Positions 17,080 to 25,948 of a stretch of DNA of 64,000 nucleotides are shown in pieces; positions within the stretch are counted from its first letter, which is position 1, and each line of letters opens with the position of its first letter. Source of the stretch: Mesorhizobium sp. 65-26 (lineage in GTDB: Bacteria; Pseudomonadota; Alphaproteobacteria; Rhizobiales; Rhizobiaceae); the NCBI GenBank assembly GCA_001899205.1, contig MKVL01000010.1, positions 577,914 through 641,913 on the forward strand, written 5' to 3'. The translations under genes were made by a program, and so were the position numbers. The notes under the pieces are model-generated. The model ran no database searches and was not told the DNA's origin. It saw only the letters and a program-made list of their open reading frames with translations.

Positions 17080-18408
17080 ATGTCCAACCGGCTGAAAGTC
17101 ACGCCGAACGATCTCAGTGCATTCTGGATGCCGTTCACGGCAAACCGGCAGTTCAAGCAGGCGCCGCGCATGTTCGTGTCCGCCAAGGACATGCACTACA
17201 CCACCAGCGACGGCCGCAAGGTGCTCGACGGCACCGCCGGCCTGTGGTGCGTCAACGCCGGCCACTGCCGGCCGAAGATCACCGAGGCGATCCAGGCCCA
17301 GGCGGCCGAGCTCGACTACGCGCCGGCCTTCCAGATGGGCCATCCGATCGTATTCGAGCTGGCGAACCGTCTGGTCGACGTCGCGCCGAAGGGCATGGAC
17401 CATGTCTTCTTCACCAACTCCGGTTCGGAATCGGTCGAGACCGCGCTGAAAATGGCGATTGCCTATCACCGCGTCAGGGGCGAGGGCGCCCGCACGCGCC
17501 TCATCGGTCGCGAGCGCGGCTATCACGGCGTCAATTTCGGCGGCATCTCGGTCGGCGGCATCGTCAGCAACCGCAAGATGTTCGGCACGCTGCTGGGCGG
17601 CGTCGATCACCTGCCGCACACGCATCTGCCCGAAAAGAACGCCTTCTCGAAGGGCGTTCCTGAGCATGGCGCGGAGCTGGCGAACGATCTCGAGCGCCTG
17701 ATCACGTTGCATGACGCCTCGACCATTGCCGCTGTCATCGTCGAGCCGGTCGCGGGTTCCACCGGCGTCATCCTGCCGCCGAAGGGCTACCTGCAGAAGC
17801 TGCGCGAGATCTGCACCAAGCACGGCATCCTGTTGATCTTCGACGAGGTGATCACCGGTTTCGGCCGCCTCGGCACGCCGTTCGCCGCCGACTATTTCGG
17901 CGTCACCCCCGACATCATGACCACGGCCAAGGGCGTCTCCAACGGCGTCATCCCGATGGGCGCTGTGTTCGTCAAGAAGGAGATCCACGACGCCTTCATG
18001 ACCGGCCCCGAGCACATGATCGAGTTCTTCCACGGCTACACCTATTCGGGCAACCCGATCGCCTGCGCCGCGGCGCTCGGCACGCTCGACACCTACAAGG
18101 AAGAGGGGCTGCTGACCCGTGGCGAGGAGCTGTCCTCGTATTGGGAAGACGCGCTGCATTCGCTGAAGGGCGAGCCGCATGTCATCGACATCAGGAACAT
18201 CGGCCTGATCGGCGCCATCGAACTGGCTCCGATCGCCGGCCAGCCGACCAAGCGGGCCTTCTCGGCCTTCGTCAAGGCGTTCGAGCGCGGCGCGCTGATC
18301 CGCACCACCGGCGACATCATCGCGCTGTCGCCGCCGCTGATCATCACCAAGGGACAGATCAACGAACTGATCGACCACGTGCGTGAAGTGCTGCGCCTGA
18401 TCGACTGA
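17080..18408 (+). CDS. Class III aminotransferase, probable beta-alanine/pyruvate transaminase
   Basis: A 442-residue PLP omega-aminotransferase. FFTNSGSESVETALKMA, FDEVITGFGRLGTPFAADYFGV in parts and the PLP lysine in TTAKGVSNG are seen. In the reductive pyrimidine pathway it would remove the amino group of beta-alanine or beta-aminoisobutyrate. ATG 17080, about 10 bases after AAGGGGA, is preferred to the TTG at 17074. First of the operon with the amidase and dihydropyrimidinase genes. Another omega-amino donor cannot be excluded. Confidence 0.87.
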   Translation: MSNRLKVTPNDLSAFWMPFTANRQFKQAPRMFVSAKDMHYTTSDGRKVLDGTAGLWCVNAGHCRPKITEAIQAQAAELDYAPAFQMGHPIVFELANRLVDVAPKGMDHVFFTNSGSESVETALKMAIAYHRVRGEGARTRLIGRERGYHGVNFGGISVGGIVSNRKMFGTLLGGVDHLPHTHLPEKNAFSKGVPEHGAELANDLERLITLHDASTIAAVIVEPVAGSTGVILPPKGYLQKLREICTKHGILLIFDEVITGFGRLGTPFAADYFGVTPDIMTTAKGVSNGVIPMGAVFVKKEIHDAFMTGPEHMIEFFHGYTYSGNPIACAAALGTLDTYKEEGLLTRGEELSSYWEDALHSLKGEPHVIDIRNIGLIGAIELAPIAGQPTKRAFSAFVKAFERGALIRTTGDIIALSPPLIITKGQINELIDHVREVLRLID

Positions 18409-18419
18409 TTGCTGCTTTA

Positions 18420-18455
18420 CCTGGCGGGCGGCGACGGGAACCGCGGCCCGCCAGG
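18420..18455 (+). other. Intra-operon stem-loop
   Basis: Perfect 10-bp arms CCTGGCGGGC (18420-18429) and GCCCGCCAGG (18446-18455) lie between the aminotransferase stop and the amidase start. No T-run follows, so an mRNA processing or stability element is more likely than a terminator. Confidence 0.5.
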
Positions 18456-18478
18456 AACCAAGAATGAGAGGAAACTGA

Positions 18479-19729
18479 ATGGCCGCACCCGGCGAGAATC
18501 TGCGAATCAATCCAGACCGTTTGTGGGATTCGCTTATGGAGATGGCGAAGATCGGCCCCGGCGTTGCCGGCGGCAACAACCGCCAGACGCTTACCGATTC
18601 CGACAGGGAAGGCCGCGAACTGTTCAAGTCCTGGTGTGACCAGGCCGGGCTCACCATGGGCGTGGACCAGATGGGTACCATGTTCATGGCGCGAGCCGGC
18701 ACGGATCCGGACGCGCTGCCGGTCTATGTCGGCTCCCATCTCGACACGCAGCCGACCGGCGGCAAGTATGACGGCGTGCTCGGCGTGCTGTCCGGCCTGG
18801 AAGTCGTGCGCTCGCTCAACGATCTCGGCATCAAGACAAAGCATCCGATCGTCGTCACCAACTGGACCAACGAAGAGGGCGCGCGCTTCGCCCCGGCGAT
18901 GCTGGCGTCCGGCGTGTTCGCCGGCGTGCTTCCGCTCGACTACGCCTATGGCCGCAAGGACCTCGACGGCGCGAGCTTCGGCGATGAACTGAAGCGCATC
19001 GGCTGGCAAGGCGACGAGCAGGTCGGCGCGCGCAAGATGCACGCCTATTTCGAGTACCACATCGAGCAGGGCCCGATCCTCGAGGCCGAGAACAAGCAGA
19101 TCGGCGTCGTCACCCACTGCCAGGGCTTGTGGTGGCTGGAGTTCACGCTGACCGGCAGGGAGGCCCATACCGGCTCGACGCCGATGAACCTGCGCGTCAA
19201 CGCCGGTCTCGCCATGGCTCGCATCCTCGAAATGGTGCAGACGGTGGCCATGGAGAACCAGCCGGGCGCCGTCGGCGGCGTCGGCCAGATGAAGTTCTCG
19301 CCCAACTCGCGCAACGTGCTGCCCGGAACGGTGGTGTTCACCGTCGACATCCGCTCGCCCGACCAGGCGAAGCTCGACGGCATGCGCGCCCGCATCGAGA
19401 AGGAAGCGCCCGGAATCTGCGACGCGCTCGGCGTCAAGTGCTCGATCGAGGCAGTCGGCCATTTCGATCCCGTGACCTTCGATCCGACGCTGGTCGGCCG
19501 CGTGCGCGCCGCCGCCGAGAAGCTCGGCTACAGCCATATGAACCTTATCTCCGGCGCCGGCCACGATGCCTGCTGGGCGGCCAAGGTCGCTCCGGCCACC
19601 ATGGTGATGTGCCCCTGCGTTGGCGGTCTCAGCCACAACGAAGCCGAGGAGATCTCCAAGGAATGGGCGGCGGCAGGCGCCGACGTGCTGTTCCACGCGG
19701 TGGTGGAGACCGCGGGGATCGTGGAGTGA
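18479..19729 (+). CDS. Zn-dependent M20 amidase, probable beta-ureidopropionase (N-carbamoyl-beta-alanine amidohydrolase)
   Basis: A 416-residue member of the M20/AmaB-HyuC hydrolase family. Metal-ligand segments are GSHLDTQPTGGKYDGVLG, TNEEGARF and EYHIEQGP, with SGAGHDACW near the C-terminus. It would hydrolyse N-carbamoyl-beta-alanine (or the thymine-derived homologue) to the beta-amino acid, CO2 and ammonia, between the dihydropyrimidinase and aminotransferase steps. Related family members act on N-carbamoyl amino acids or allantoate, but the neighbours favour the pyrimidine role. Confidence 0.88.
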   Translation: MAAPGENLRINPDRLWDSLMEMAKIGPGVAGGNNRQTLTDSDREGRELFKSWCDQAGLTMGVDQMGTMFMARAGTDPDALPVYVGSHLDTQPTGGKYDGVLGVLSGLEVVRSLNDLGIKTKHPIVVTNWTNEEGARFAPAMLASGVFAGVLPLDYAYGRKDLDGASFGDELKRIGWQGDEQVGARKMHAYFEYHIEQGPILEAENKQIGVVTHCQGLWWLEFTLTGREAHTGSTPMNLRVNAGLAMARILEMVQTVAMENQPGAVGGVGQMKFSPNSRNVLPGTVVFTVDIRSPDQAKLDGMRARIEKEAPGICDALGVKCSIEAVGHFDPVTFDPTLVGRVRAAAEKLGYSHMNLISGAGHDACWAAKVAPATMVMCPCVGGLSHNEAEEISKEWAAAGADVLFHAVVETAGIVE

Positions 19730-19741
19730 GGTATCTGCCGG

Positions 19742-19886
19742 GTACCCCCACCCCTAACCCCTCCCCACAAGGGGGAGGGGGATTTGCAATGCCGCGCTTT
19801 ATGTTGCGCGACGTTGGAGGGCTGACTGAGACGAAGCAACCTGAAACCTCCCTCCCCCTTGTGGGGAGGGATTGAGGGTGGGGGTA
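19742..19886. repeat. Palindromic repeat with about 35-bp arms, abutting the DUF559 gene
   Basis: The left arm (19742-19776, starting GTACCCCCACCC) and the right arm (19850-19886, ending GGGTGGGGGTAC) are imperfect inverted repeats containing CCCTCCCCACAAGGGGGAGG and its complement. About 75 bp lie between them. It has the form of a miniature non-coding element inserted between the amidase and dihydropyrimidinase genes. The possible starts of the next gene fall inside the right arm. Confidence 0.75.
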
Positions 19887-20258
19887 CTCGTCTTGGCGCC
19901 GACCGCGATCGATCCAGCCGTAATCAAACGTGCGAGGAGTTTGCGGCGGAATATGACTGAAGGCGAGCTCAAGCTCTGGTCCGAATTGAAGGAGTTTCGC
20001 CGCCTGTATGGTCTCCATGTTAGGAAGCAGGCGCCAATCGGCCTCTACATTGTCGACTTCGTTCTCCATGAGAAGGGCTTGGTGATCGAGGTGGACGGCG
20101 AGCATCATTTTGCGCCAGATCGTATGGAGAGGGACCGGATAAGGGACTCATGGCTCGGCCAGCAGGGCTACCGTGTGCTCAGGTTCTCCACTGGCGAACT
20201 GACAGAGTCTTTCGACGGGTGCGTCGAGGAGATATTGCGAGAAATCAGAGTCATGTAG
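19872..20258 (+). CDS. DUF559 (Vsr/restriction-endonuclease-like fold) protein
   Basis: Up to 128 residues. RRNMTEGELKLWSELK, GLHVRKQAPIGLYIVDFV and VIEVDGEHH are diagnostic of DUF559, a family with a restriction-endonuclease-like fold whose D-F and E-V-D-G residues form the nuclease core. Biological role is unknown. Possible starts are TTG 19872, GTG 19878 or, if shortened, ATG 19953; the first two lie in the palindrome arm. It is foreign to the pyrimidine operon it interrupts, and seems to have been carried in with the repeat. Confidence 0.8.
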   Translation: MRVGVLVLAPTAIDPAVIKRARSLRRNMTEGELKLWSELKEFRRLYGLHVRKQAPIGLYIVDFVLHEKGLVIEVDGEHHFAPDRMERDRIRDSWLGQQGYRVLRFSTGELTESFDGCVEEILREIRVM

Positions 20259-20335
20259 GACCATCGGTCCAAGCGAGATCAGCACAAAGCCGAAGCGCTC
20301 GCCAAGAAGCGCGGCAACGAGAAGGGAACGAGCAA

Positions 20336-21787
20336 ATGACCAAAGTCATCCGGAACGGTACAATCGTCACCGCCGACCGCACGTGGAAGGCCGACGTGCT
20401 GATGCAGCACGGCAAGATCGTCGCCATCGGGTCGAACCTGCATGGCGATCACGAGTTCGACGCCACGGGCTGCTACGTCATGCCCGGCGGCATCGATCCC
20501 CACACCCACCTCGAAATGCCCTTCATGGGCACCTATTCGGCCGACGACTTCGAATCCGGCACGCGCGCGGCCCTTGCCGGCGGTACCACCATGGTGGTCG
20601 ATTTCTGCCTGCCTTCGCCGCAGCAGTCGCTGCTCGAAGCCTTGCAGATGTGGGACAACAAGACCTCCAAGGCTGCCTGCGACTATTCCTTCCACATGGC
20701 GATCACCTGGTGGGGCAAGCAGGTGTTCGACGAGATGGCCGCCGTCGTCGACAAGGGCATCACCTCCTTCAAGCACTTCATGGCCTATAAGGGCGCGCTG
20801 ATGGTGGATGACGACGAGATGTACGCCTCGTTCCAGCGCTGCGCCGACCTCGGGGCGCTGCCGCTGGTCCATGCCGAGAATGGCGACGTGGTCGCCGCGC
20901 TTTCACAGAAGCTGCTCGCCGCCGGCAACAACGGTCCGGAAGGGCATGCCTATTCGCGCCCGCCGGAAGTCGAGGGCGAGGCGACGAACCGCGCCATCAT
21001 GATCGCCGACATGGCCGGCGTGCCGCTCTACGTGGTGCACGTTTCCTGCGAGCAGAGCCACGAAGCGATCCGCCGCGCGCGCCAGAAGGGCATGCGCGTC
21101 TATGGCGAGCCGCTGATCCAGCACCTGACGCTGGATGAGACCGAATACTTCAACAAGGATTGGGACCACGCCGCGCGCCGGGTGATGAGCCCGCCCTTCC
21201 GCAACAAGCAGCACCAGGATTCGCTGTGGGCAGGCCTCCAGGCCGGCTCGCTGCAGGTCGTGGCGACGGACCATTGCGCCTTCACCACCAAGCAGAAGCG
21301 TTTCGGCATCGGTGATTTCACCAAGATCCCCAACGGCACCGGCGGTCTCGAGGACCGCTTGCCGGTGCTGTGGACGACCGGCGTCAACACCGGTCGCCTG
21401 ACCATGAACGAGTTCGTCGCGGTGACGTCGACCAACATCGCCAAGATCCTCAACATGTATCCGAGGAAGGGCGCCATCGTCGAAGGCGCCGACGCCGACA
21501 TCATCGTCTGGGATCCCAAGCGCAAGAAGACGATCTCGGCCAACAAGCAGCAGTCGGTGATCGACTACAACGTCTTCGAGGGCTTCGAGGTGACCGGCCT
21601 GCCGCGCTTCGTGTTCTCGCGCGGCGAGTTGTCGATCCAGGAAGCGGAGGTCAAGGCGAAGCCCGGCCATGGCGAGTTCGTCGGCCGCGAGCCGAACGCA
21701 GCGGCCAATCGGGCGCTGTCGACCTGGAAGGAGATCACCGCGCCGCGCAAGGTGGAGCGGACGGGCATTCCTGCCACTGGGGTTTGA
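20336..21787 (+). CDS. Dihydropyrimidinase (D-hydantoinase family)
   Basis: A 483-residue amidohydrolase that opens dihydrouracil/dihydrothymine to the N-carbamoyl-beta-amino acid. Metal ligands are visible: PHTHLEMP, the carbamylated Lys in KHFMAYKG, LVHAENGD, VVHVSC and ATDHCAF. Length and motifs match the bacterial dihydropyrimidinases closely. ATG 20336 follows a GAAGGGA Shine-Dalgarno. It acts between PreTA and the amidase at 18479 and is probably part of the RutR-controlled unit, although DUF559 now lies in between. Confidence 0.92.
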   Translation: MTKVIRNGTIVTADRTWKADVLMQHGKIVAIGSNLHGDHEFDATGCYVMPGGIDPHTHLEMPFMGTYSADDFESGTRAALAGGTTMVVDFCLPSPQQSLLEALQMWDNKTSKAACDYSFHMAITWWGKQVFDEMAAVVDKGITSFKHFMAYKGALMVDDDEMYASFQRCADLGALPLVHAENGDVVAALSQKLLAAGNNGPEGHAYSRPPEVEGEATNRAIMIADMAGVPLYVVHVSCEQSHEAIRRARQKGMRVYGEPLIQHLTLDETEYFNKDWDHAARRVMSPPFRNKQHQDSLWAGLQAGSLQVVATDHCAFTTKQKRFGIGDFTKIPNGTGGLEDRLPVLWTTGVNTGRLTMNEFVAVTSTNIAKILNMYPRKGAIVEGADADIIVWDPKRKKTISANKQQSVIDYNVFEGFEVTGLPRFVFSRGELSIQEAEVKAKPGHGEFVGREPNAAANRALSTWKEITAPRKVERTGIPATGV

Positions 21788-21788
21788 A

Positions 21789-22166
21789 ATGCGGGCTCTT
21801 CATATCGTCATCGCGGGGGGCGCGATGCTCGCCGCCGGGCAGGCCCTGGCCGCGGGCATAGACCTGTCGAAGCCCTATGGCGACAAGTATGGCTGCATCA
21901 ACAGGAACGGCCAGGAAGTCGCCGCCGACCAGATGCTGCTTGTGACCGACAAGGAACTGGTCACCGCCGCCAGCGCCTGCACTTTCACCGGCAAGAAGAC
22001 GCAGGCCGATGGCTCGCTCGTGGTGAAGGCGCAATGCGAGGCCGAAGGCGAGGATGGACAGTCGCCCACGCAGTTCACCATCAAGCGCAGCGCGAAGAAC
22101 GCGAAGAAGCTGGTGGTGAGCGACGAGGATGGCAACGTCATGGGAGAAGTCTCCCTGTGCCGATGA
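21789..22166 (+). CDS. Small exported protein
   Basis: A 125-residue protein with a signal peptide (MRALHIVIAGGAMLAAGQALA, cleavage near residue 21). The mature part has four Cys (YGCINRNG, SACTF, AQCEAE, SLCR), probably two disulfides in the periplasm. It starts one base after the dihydropyrimidinase stop codon, so it is co-transcribed. No domain recognised; a link to pyrimidine uptake is possible but unsupported. Confidence 0.7.
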   Translation: MRALHIVIAGGAMLAAGQALAAGIDLSKPYGDKYGCINRNGQEVAADQMLLVTDKELVTAASACTFTGKKTQADGSLVVKAQCEAEGEDGQSPTQFTIKRSAKNAKKLVVSDEDGNVMGEVSLCR

Positions 22167-22192
22167 CGGCAAGCCTCCCCGGGCCGACCAGT

Positions 22193-22597
22193 TCAGGCGA
22201 CGAGACCATCCAGTTCCGGCAGCAGGACGACGCTTTCCTGCTCGTTGGGGTCGGTGCGGGCAATGACGGCGGACGCCGGCGCGCCGCTCAGATTGGCCGG
22301 CAGGTGCGGCACCCCGGCCGGGATGTAGAAAAGGTCGCCGGCTTTGGTCACCACGTGATGCTCCAGCCGGTCGCCGTACCAAGTATGGACTTCGCCGGTC
22401 AGAACGTAGATCGCCGTCTCGTGGCTCTCGTGCATATGCGCCTTGGCGCGGGCGCCCGGCGGCATGGTGAGCATGTGCATGCAGATGCCGGAAGAGCCGA
22501 CCGTCTCGGCGGCGATGCCGGCGAAATAGGTCAGGCCCTGCTTGCCTTCATAAGTGCTTTCAGGGCGAATAAGATGACAAGTCGGTTTGGGCGACAT
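22193..22597 (-). CDS. Cupin domain protein
   Basis: A 134-residue single-domain cupin with both conserved motifs: HMHESHETAIYVLTGEVHTWYG (in two parts, metal-binding His and Glu) and GDLFYIPAGVPHLPAN. Start ATG 22597. It is divergent from the ABC transporter operon at 22722. Function could be a small dioxygenase or a sensor; nothing in the sequence decides. Confidence 0.8.
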   Translation of the reverse strand: MSPKPTCHLIRPESTYEGKQGLTYFAGIAAETVGSSGICMHMLTMPPGARAKAHMHESHETAIYVLTGEVHTWYGDRLEHHVVTKAGDLFYIPAGVPHLPANLSGAPASAVIARTDPNEQESVVLLPELDGLVA

Positions 22598-22721
22598 CGG
22601 GAAAACTCCGGGCGTCGATCTGACGGTAAAAGGCCAATGGGACGGGTCGAGTGGAAAACAACATCGCGATAAATGCAATCGGATTCCGGCTGGCGCCGCC
22701 GGTAGAGGCAGGCTCCAGCCG

Positions 22722-23513
22722 ATGACGGGGATTTCGCCAGCCGTCGTCGCGGCAAGCAAACTTGGCCTCACCTTCCAGACCAATGATGGTCCGGTACAGG
22801 CGCTGTCCAACGTCGACCTCACCATCGGAAAAGGCGAGTTCGTCTCCTTCATCGGTCCCTCCGGCTGCGGCAAGACCACCTTGCTGCGCGTCATCGCCGA
22901 TCTGGAAAGGCCGACCGCGGGCAGCATCTCGGTGAACGGCATGACGCCGCAGGAGGCGCGCGAGAAGCGCGCCTACGGCTACGTCTTCCAGGCGGCCGCG
23001 CTGCTTGCGTGGCGCACCATCGAGCGCAACGTGGCGCTGCCGCTGGAGATCATGGGGCTCGGCAAGGCGGAACAGGCCGAACGCATCAAGCGCACGCTCG
23101 ACCTGGTCAATCTATCCGGCTTCGAGAAGAAATATCCCTGGCAGCTTTCCGGTGGCATGCAGCAGCGCGCCTCCATCGCGCGCGCGCTCGCCTTCGATGC
23201 CGATCTGCTGTTGATGGACGAGCCGTTCGGGGCGCTCGACGAGATCGTGCGCGACCATCTCAACGAGCAGCTTCTGCGATTGTGGGCGGCTACCGACAAG
23301 ACGATCTGCTTCGTTACCCATTCGATCCCCGAGGCTGTGTACCTGTCGACGCGCATCGTCGTCATGTCGCCGCGCCCGGGCCGGGTCAGCGACATCATCG
23401 AATCGACGCTGCCGCGCGAGCGGCCGCTCGACATTCGCGAGACGCCGGAGTTCCTGGCAATCGCCGCGCGCGTGCGCGACGGGCTGCGGGCAGGGCACAG
23501 CTATGACGATTGA
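22722..23513 (+). CDS. ABC transporter ATP-binding protein, NitT/TauT-type
   Basis: A 263-residue ATPase with Walker A GPSGCGKTT, signature LSGGMQQR, Walker B LLMDEPFGALDE and the switch His in FVTHSIPEA. It belongs to the nitrate/taurine/thiamine-precursor group. Start ATG 22722. The two permeases at 23861 and 24736 and the binding protein at 25914 complete the importer. Given the adjacent pyrimidine genes and a THI5-like binding protein, a pyrimidine or pyrimidine-derived substrate is likely but not shown. Confidence 0.87.
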   Translation: MTGISPAVVAASKLGLTFQTNDGPVQALSNVDLTIGKGEFVSFIGPSGCGKTTLLRVIADLERPTAGSISVNGMTPQEAREKRAYGYVFQAAALLAWRTIERNVALPLEIMGLGKAEQAERIKRTLDLVNLSGFEKKYPWQLSGGMQQRASIARALAFDADLLLMDEPFGALDEIVRDHLNEQLLRLWAATDKTICFVTHSIPEAVYLSTRIVVMSPRPGRVSDIIESTLPRERPLDIRETPEFLAIAARVRDGLRAGHSYDD

Positions 23514-23860
23514 GGCGATGGCGAATGGGCGCGGACGAGGCCTCCGCGCCTTCGTCATCCTGGGGCGGAGCGACGCGAAGCGGAGCGCAGACCCTAGGAT
23601 CCATGCCGTGACCTCGGCCGAAGGGCCAAAACGATGCAGGATAGTCGCTAATCGCCGCAGGGCGCAGGGAGCTATATTCTGCGCCGCCGCGGAGTGGAGA
23701 CGTAACGGCATGGATCCTAGGGTCTGCGCCGCGTCGCTTCGCTCCTTGCTCCGCCCTAGGATGACGAAGAGCGGGTGCGTTACGGCACCTCAGCCCAAGC
23801 TGCCCGGCCTTCGCTTCGCTCCGGCCACCCACTCCCCGGTGAGGAGAGGAGGAGGCGCCC
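23514..23860. repeat. Intra-operon gap holding long palindromic repeat, copy 2
   Basis: This 347-bp gap between ATPase and permease contains a second copy of the long palindromic element at 23553-23769. Outer arms CGTCATCCTGGGGCGGAG (23553-23570) and CTCCGCCCTAGGATGACG (23752-23769) differ at one position. The inner arms AGACCCTAGGATCCATGCCG (from 23589) and its complement (to 23725) are perfect. It shares its core with copy 1 (15988-16155) but has a longer centre. No gene is seen in the gap. Its position within the transporter operon may affect downstream expression. Confidence 0.75.
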
Positions 23861-24739
23861 ATGGATAGTTTCCGCTCCAAGATCATCCCGGTGACCACGC
23901 TGCTCGCGGGGATCGTGGTGCTTTGGTATGTGTTCGCCGTCATCCTGAACGCGCCGTTCCAGCGCGATCTCGATGCCCGGTCCGGGCAGACGCCCGGCAC
24001 GATGGAATTCATCGGCAAGACGTTGTCGCAGCCGAAGCCGACCATGCCGGCGCCGCACCAGGTGGCGCAGAATGTCTTCGAGAACACTTTCCTGCGCAGC
24101 GTTACCTCGAACCGCAGCCTGGTCTACAACGCCTGGGTGACGCTGTCCTCGACGCTGCTCGGCTTTGCCTTCGGCACCGCGCTCGGCATACTGATCGCCG
24201 TCGGCATCGTGCATGTGACGACGCTGGACCGCAGCCTGATGCCGTGGATCATCGCCTCGCAGACGATCCCGATCCTTGCCGTCGCGCCGATGATCATCGT
24301 TGTGCTGGCGGCGGTCGGCATTACCGGCCTGATCCCGAAGGCGCTCATCTCGACCTACCTGTCGTTCTTCCCGGTCGCGGTCGGCATGGTGAAGGGCCTG
24401 CGGTCGCCGGAACTCATGCATCTCGACCTGATGCACACCTATAACGCCAGCCGCGCGCAGACCTTCTGGAAGCTCAGGGTGCCGGCTTCGGTGCCGTTCC
24501 TGTTCACCTCGATGAAGGTGGCGGTCGCGGCGAGCCTCGTTGGCGCCATCGTCGGCGAACTGCCCACCGGCGCGGTGGCCGGCATCGGCGCCAAGCTGCT
24601 GGCCGGCGCCTACTACAGCCAGACGGTCGATATCTGGGCGGCACTGGTCGCCGGCTCGGTGGTGGCCGCGCTGCTGGTCATGGCGGTCGGCATTGCCGGG
24701 CGCCTTGTCGACCGCGCCATGGGCGGGAGGCCGGCATGA
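23861..24739 (+). CDS. ABC transporter permease, NitT/TauT-type
   Basis: A 292-residue integral membrane protein with about six helices: one near residues 10-30, then the binding-protein-dependent transport domain from about residue 90. The EAA-type cytoplasmic loop is LDLMHTYNASRAQTFWKLRVP. It is preceded by GAGGAGAGGAGG, a very strong Shine-Dalgarno. It overlaps the second permease by four bases, predicting a heterodimer. Confidence 0.87.
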   Translation: MDSFRSKIIPVTTLLAGIVVLWYVFAVILNAPFQRDLDARSGQTPGTMEFIGKTLSQPKPTMPAPHQVAQNVFENTFLRSVTSNRSLVYNAWVTLSSTLLGFAFGTALGILIAVGIVHVTTLDRSLMPWIIASQTIPILAVAPMIIVVLAAVGITGLIPKALISTYLSFFPVAVGMVKGLRSPELMHLDLMHTYNASRAQTFWKLRVPASVPFLFTSMKVAVAASLVGAIVGELPTGAVAGIGAKLLAGAYYSQTVDIWAALVAGSVVAALLVMAVGIAGRLVDRAMGGRPA

Positions 24740-25872
24740 CCCGGTTCAAACCGTCCTGGCAGGCCATGCTGGCAATCGTGCTGTGCCTCGCCGCCGTCAT
24801 CCTCGGCGCGATGTCGAAGCCGGAAGCAGCCGCCGCGGCCGCCTATCCATATCTTGGCACCAAGGGGCTCATCATCGGCCTGGCGGTGGCCACCGCGCTC
24901 GTCTCGGCGATCAGGATCCAGCCTGTCGTCGAGGCGCTGGTGCTGTTCGTCGGCGCCCATCTGGTGGCCTGGCTGCTGATCTCGGGGATAGCCGGTTTCG
25001 AGGGAACGGCGCTCGCGCCCTATTTCCTGCTGCTCGCGGCGGCCTGGCTTCTCGGCTGGCGCTGCGTTGCGGTGCTGTCCGGCCTGCGTCCGGCAGCGGA
25101 TTGGGCAAAGGCGGCGCTGCGCCTCGTCATCCCGGCGATCTTCGGCGCCTGGATCCTGATCATCTGGGAAGCCGTGACGCGTGGCGCCGGCATCCCCTTC
25201 ATCCTGCTGCCGCCGCCCAGCGCGATCGGCGCCCGCTTCGTCAACTCGTTGCCGGTGCTGGGCGCGGATGTGCGCCAGACCATCTTCAAGGCGGTTCTGA
25301 TCGGTTACATCGTCGGCAATCTGGCGGGCTTCATCACCGCCATTCTCGCCGACCGGGTGCCGTTCCTCAGGCGGGGGCTGCTGCCGATCGGCAATATGGT
25401 TTCGGCGCTGCCGATCATCGGCGTGGCGCCGATCATGGTCATGTGGTTCGGCTTCGACTGGCCCTCCAAGGCGGCCGTTGTCATCATCATGACCTTCTTC
25501 CCGATGTTGGTGAACACGGTCGCCGGTCTTGCCGCGTCCGGCCACATGGAGCGCGACCTGATGCGCACCTATGCCTCGGGCTACTGGCAGACGCTGATCA
25601 AGCTCAGGCTGCCGGCGGCGGCTCCGTTCATCTTCAACGCGCTGAAGATCAACTCGACGCTGGCGCTGATCGGCGCCATCGTCGCGGAGTTCTTCGGCAC
25701 GCCTGTCGTGGGCATGGGATTCCGCATTTCGACCGAGGTCGGACGGATGAACATCGACATGGTGTGGGCCGAAATCGCAGTTGCAGCACTTGCGGGTTCG
25801 GTCTTTTATGGCGTGGTCGCTCTTGTCGAAAGGGCCGTCACGTTTTGGCATCCCTCTGTCCGTGGTGGATAG
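24736..25872 (+). CDS. ABC transporter permease with N-terminal membrane extension
   Basis: A 378-residue permease, longer than the usual 250-280 of this family. The C-terminal part from about residue 135 is the standard transport domain with the loop LMRTYASGYWQTLIKLRLP. The first 120 residues add about four further hydrophobic segments (LAIVLCLAAVILGAM, GLIIGLAVATALVSAI, ALVLFVGAHLVAWLL, FLLLAAAWLLGW) with no clear function. Translationally coupled to the preceding permease. Confidence 0.85.
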   Translation: MTRFKPSWQAMLAIVLCLAAVILGAMSKPEAAAAAAYPYLGTKGLIIGLAVATALVSAIRIQPVVEALVLFVGAHLVAWLLISGIAGFEGTALAPYFLLLAAAWLLGWRCVAVLSGLRPAADWAKAALRLVIPAIFGAWILIIWEAVTRGAGIPFILLPPPSAIGARFVNSLPVLGADVRQTIFKAVLIGYIVGNLAGFITAILADRVPFLRRGLLPIGNMVSALPIIGVAPIMVMWFGFDWPSKAAVVIIMTFFPMLVNTVAGLAASGHMERDLMRTYASGYWQTLIKLRLPAAAPFIFNALKINSTLALIGAIVAEFFGTPVVGMGFRISTEVGRMNIDMVWAEIAVAALAGSVFYGVVALVERAVTFWHPSVRGG

Positions 25873-25948
25873 GGGCGGTGGGTTTAAGGGTGCTAACTTC
25901 AGAGGGTAAGAACATGAAAAACTGATTATTCCCATTCTGGCCGGTGCA

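Noticed and set aside
17059-18702. A 547-codon open frame on the minus strand
   Set aside because: Antisense to the aminotransferase gene; no protein family resemblance.
18359-19696. A 445-codon open frame on the minus strand
   Set aside because: Antisense to the M20 amidase gene.
20257-20272. GGACC-ATC-GGTCC as a third RutR box before dihydropyrimidinase
   Set aside because: It is palindromic but its spacing and outer bases do not fit the TTGACCA-NN-TGGTCAA model.
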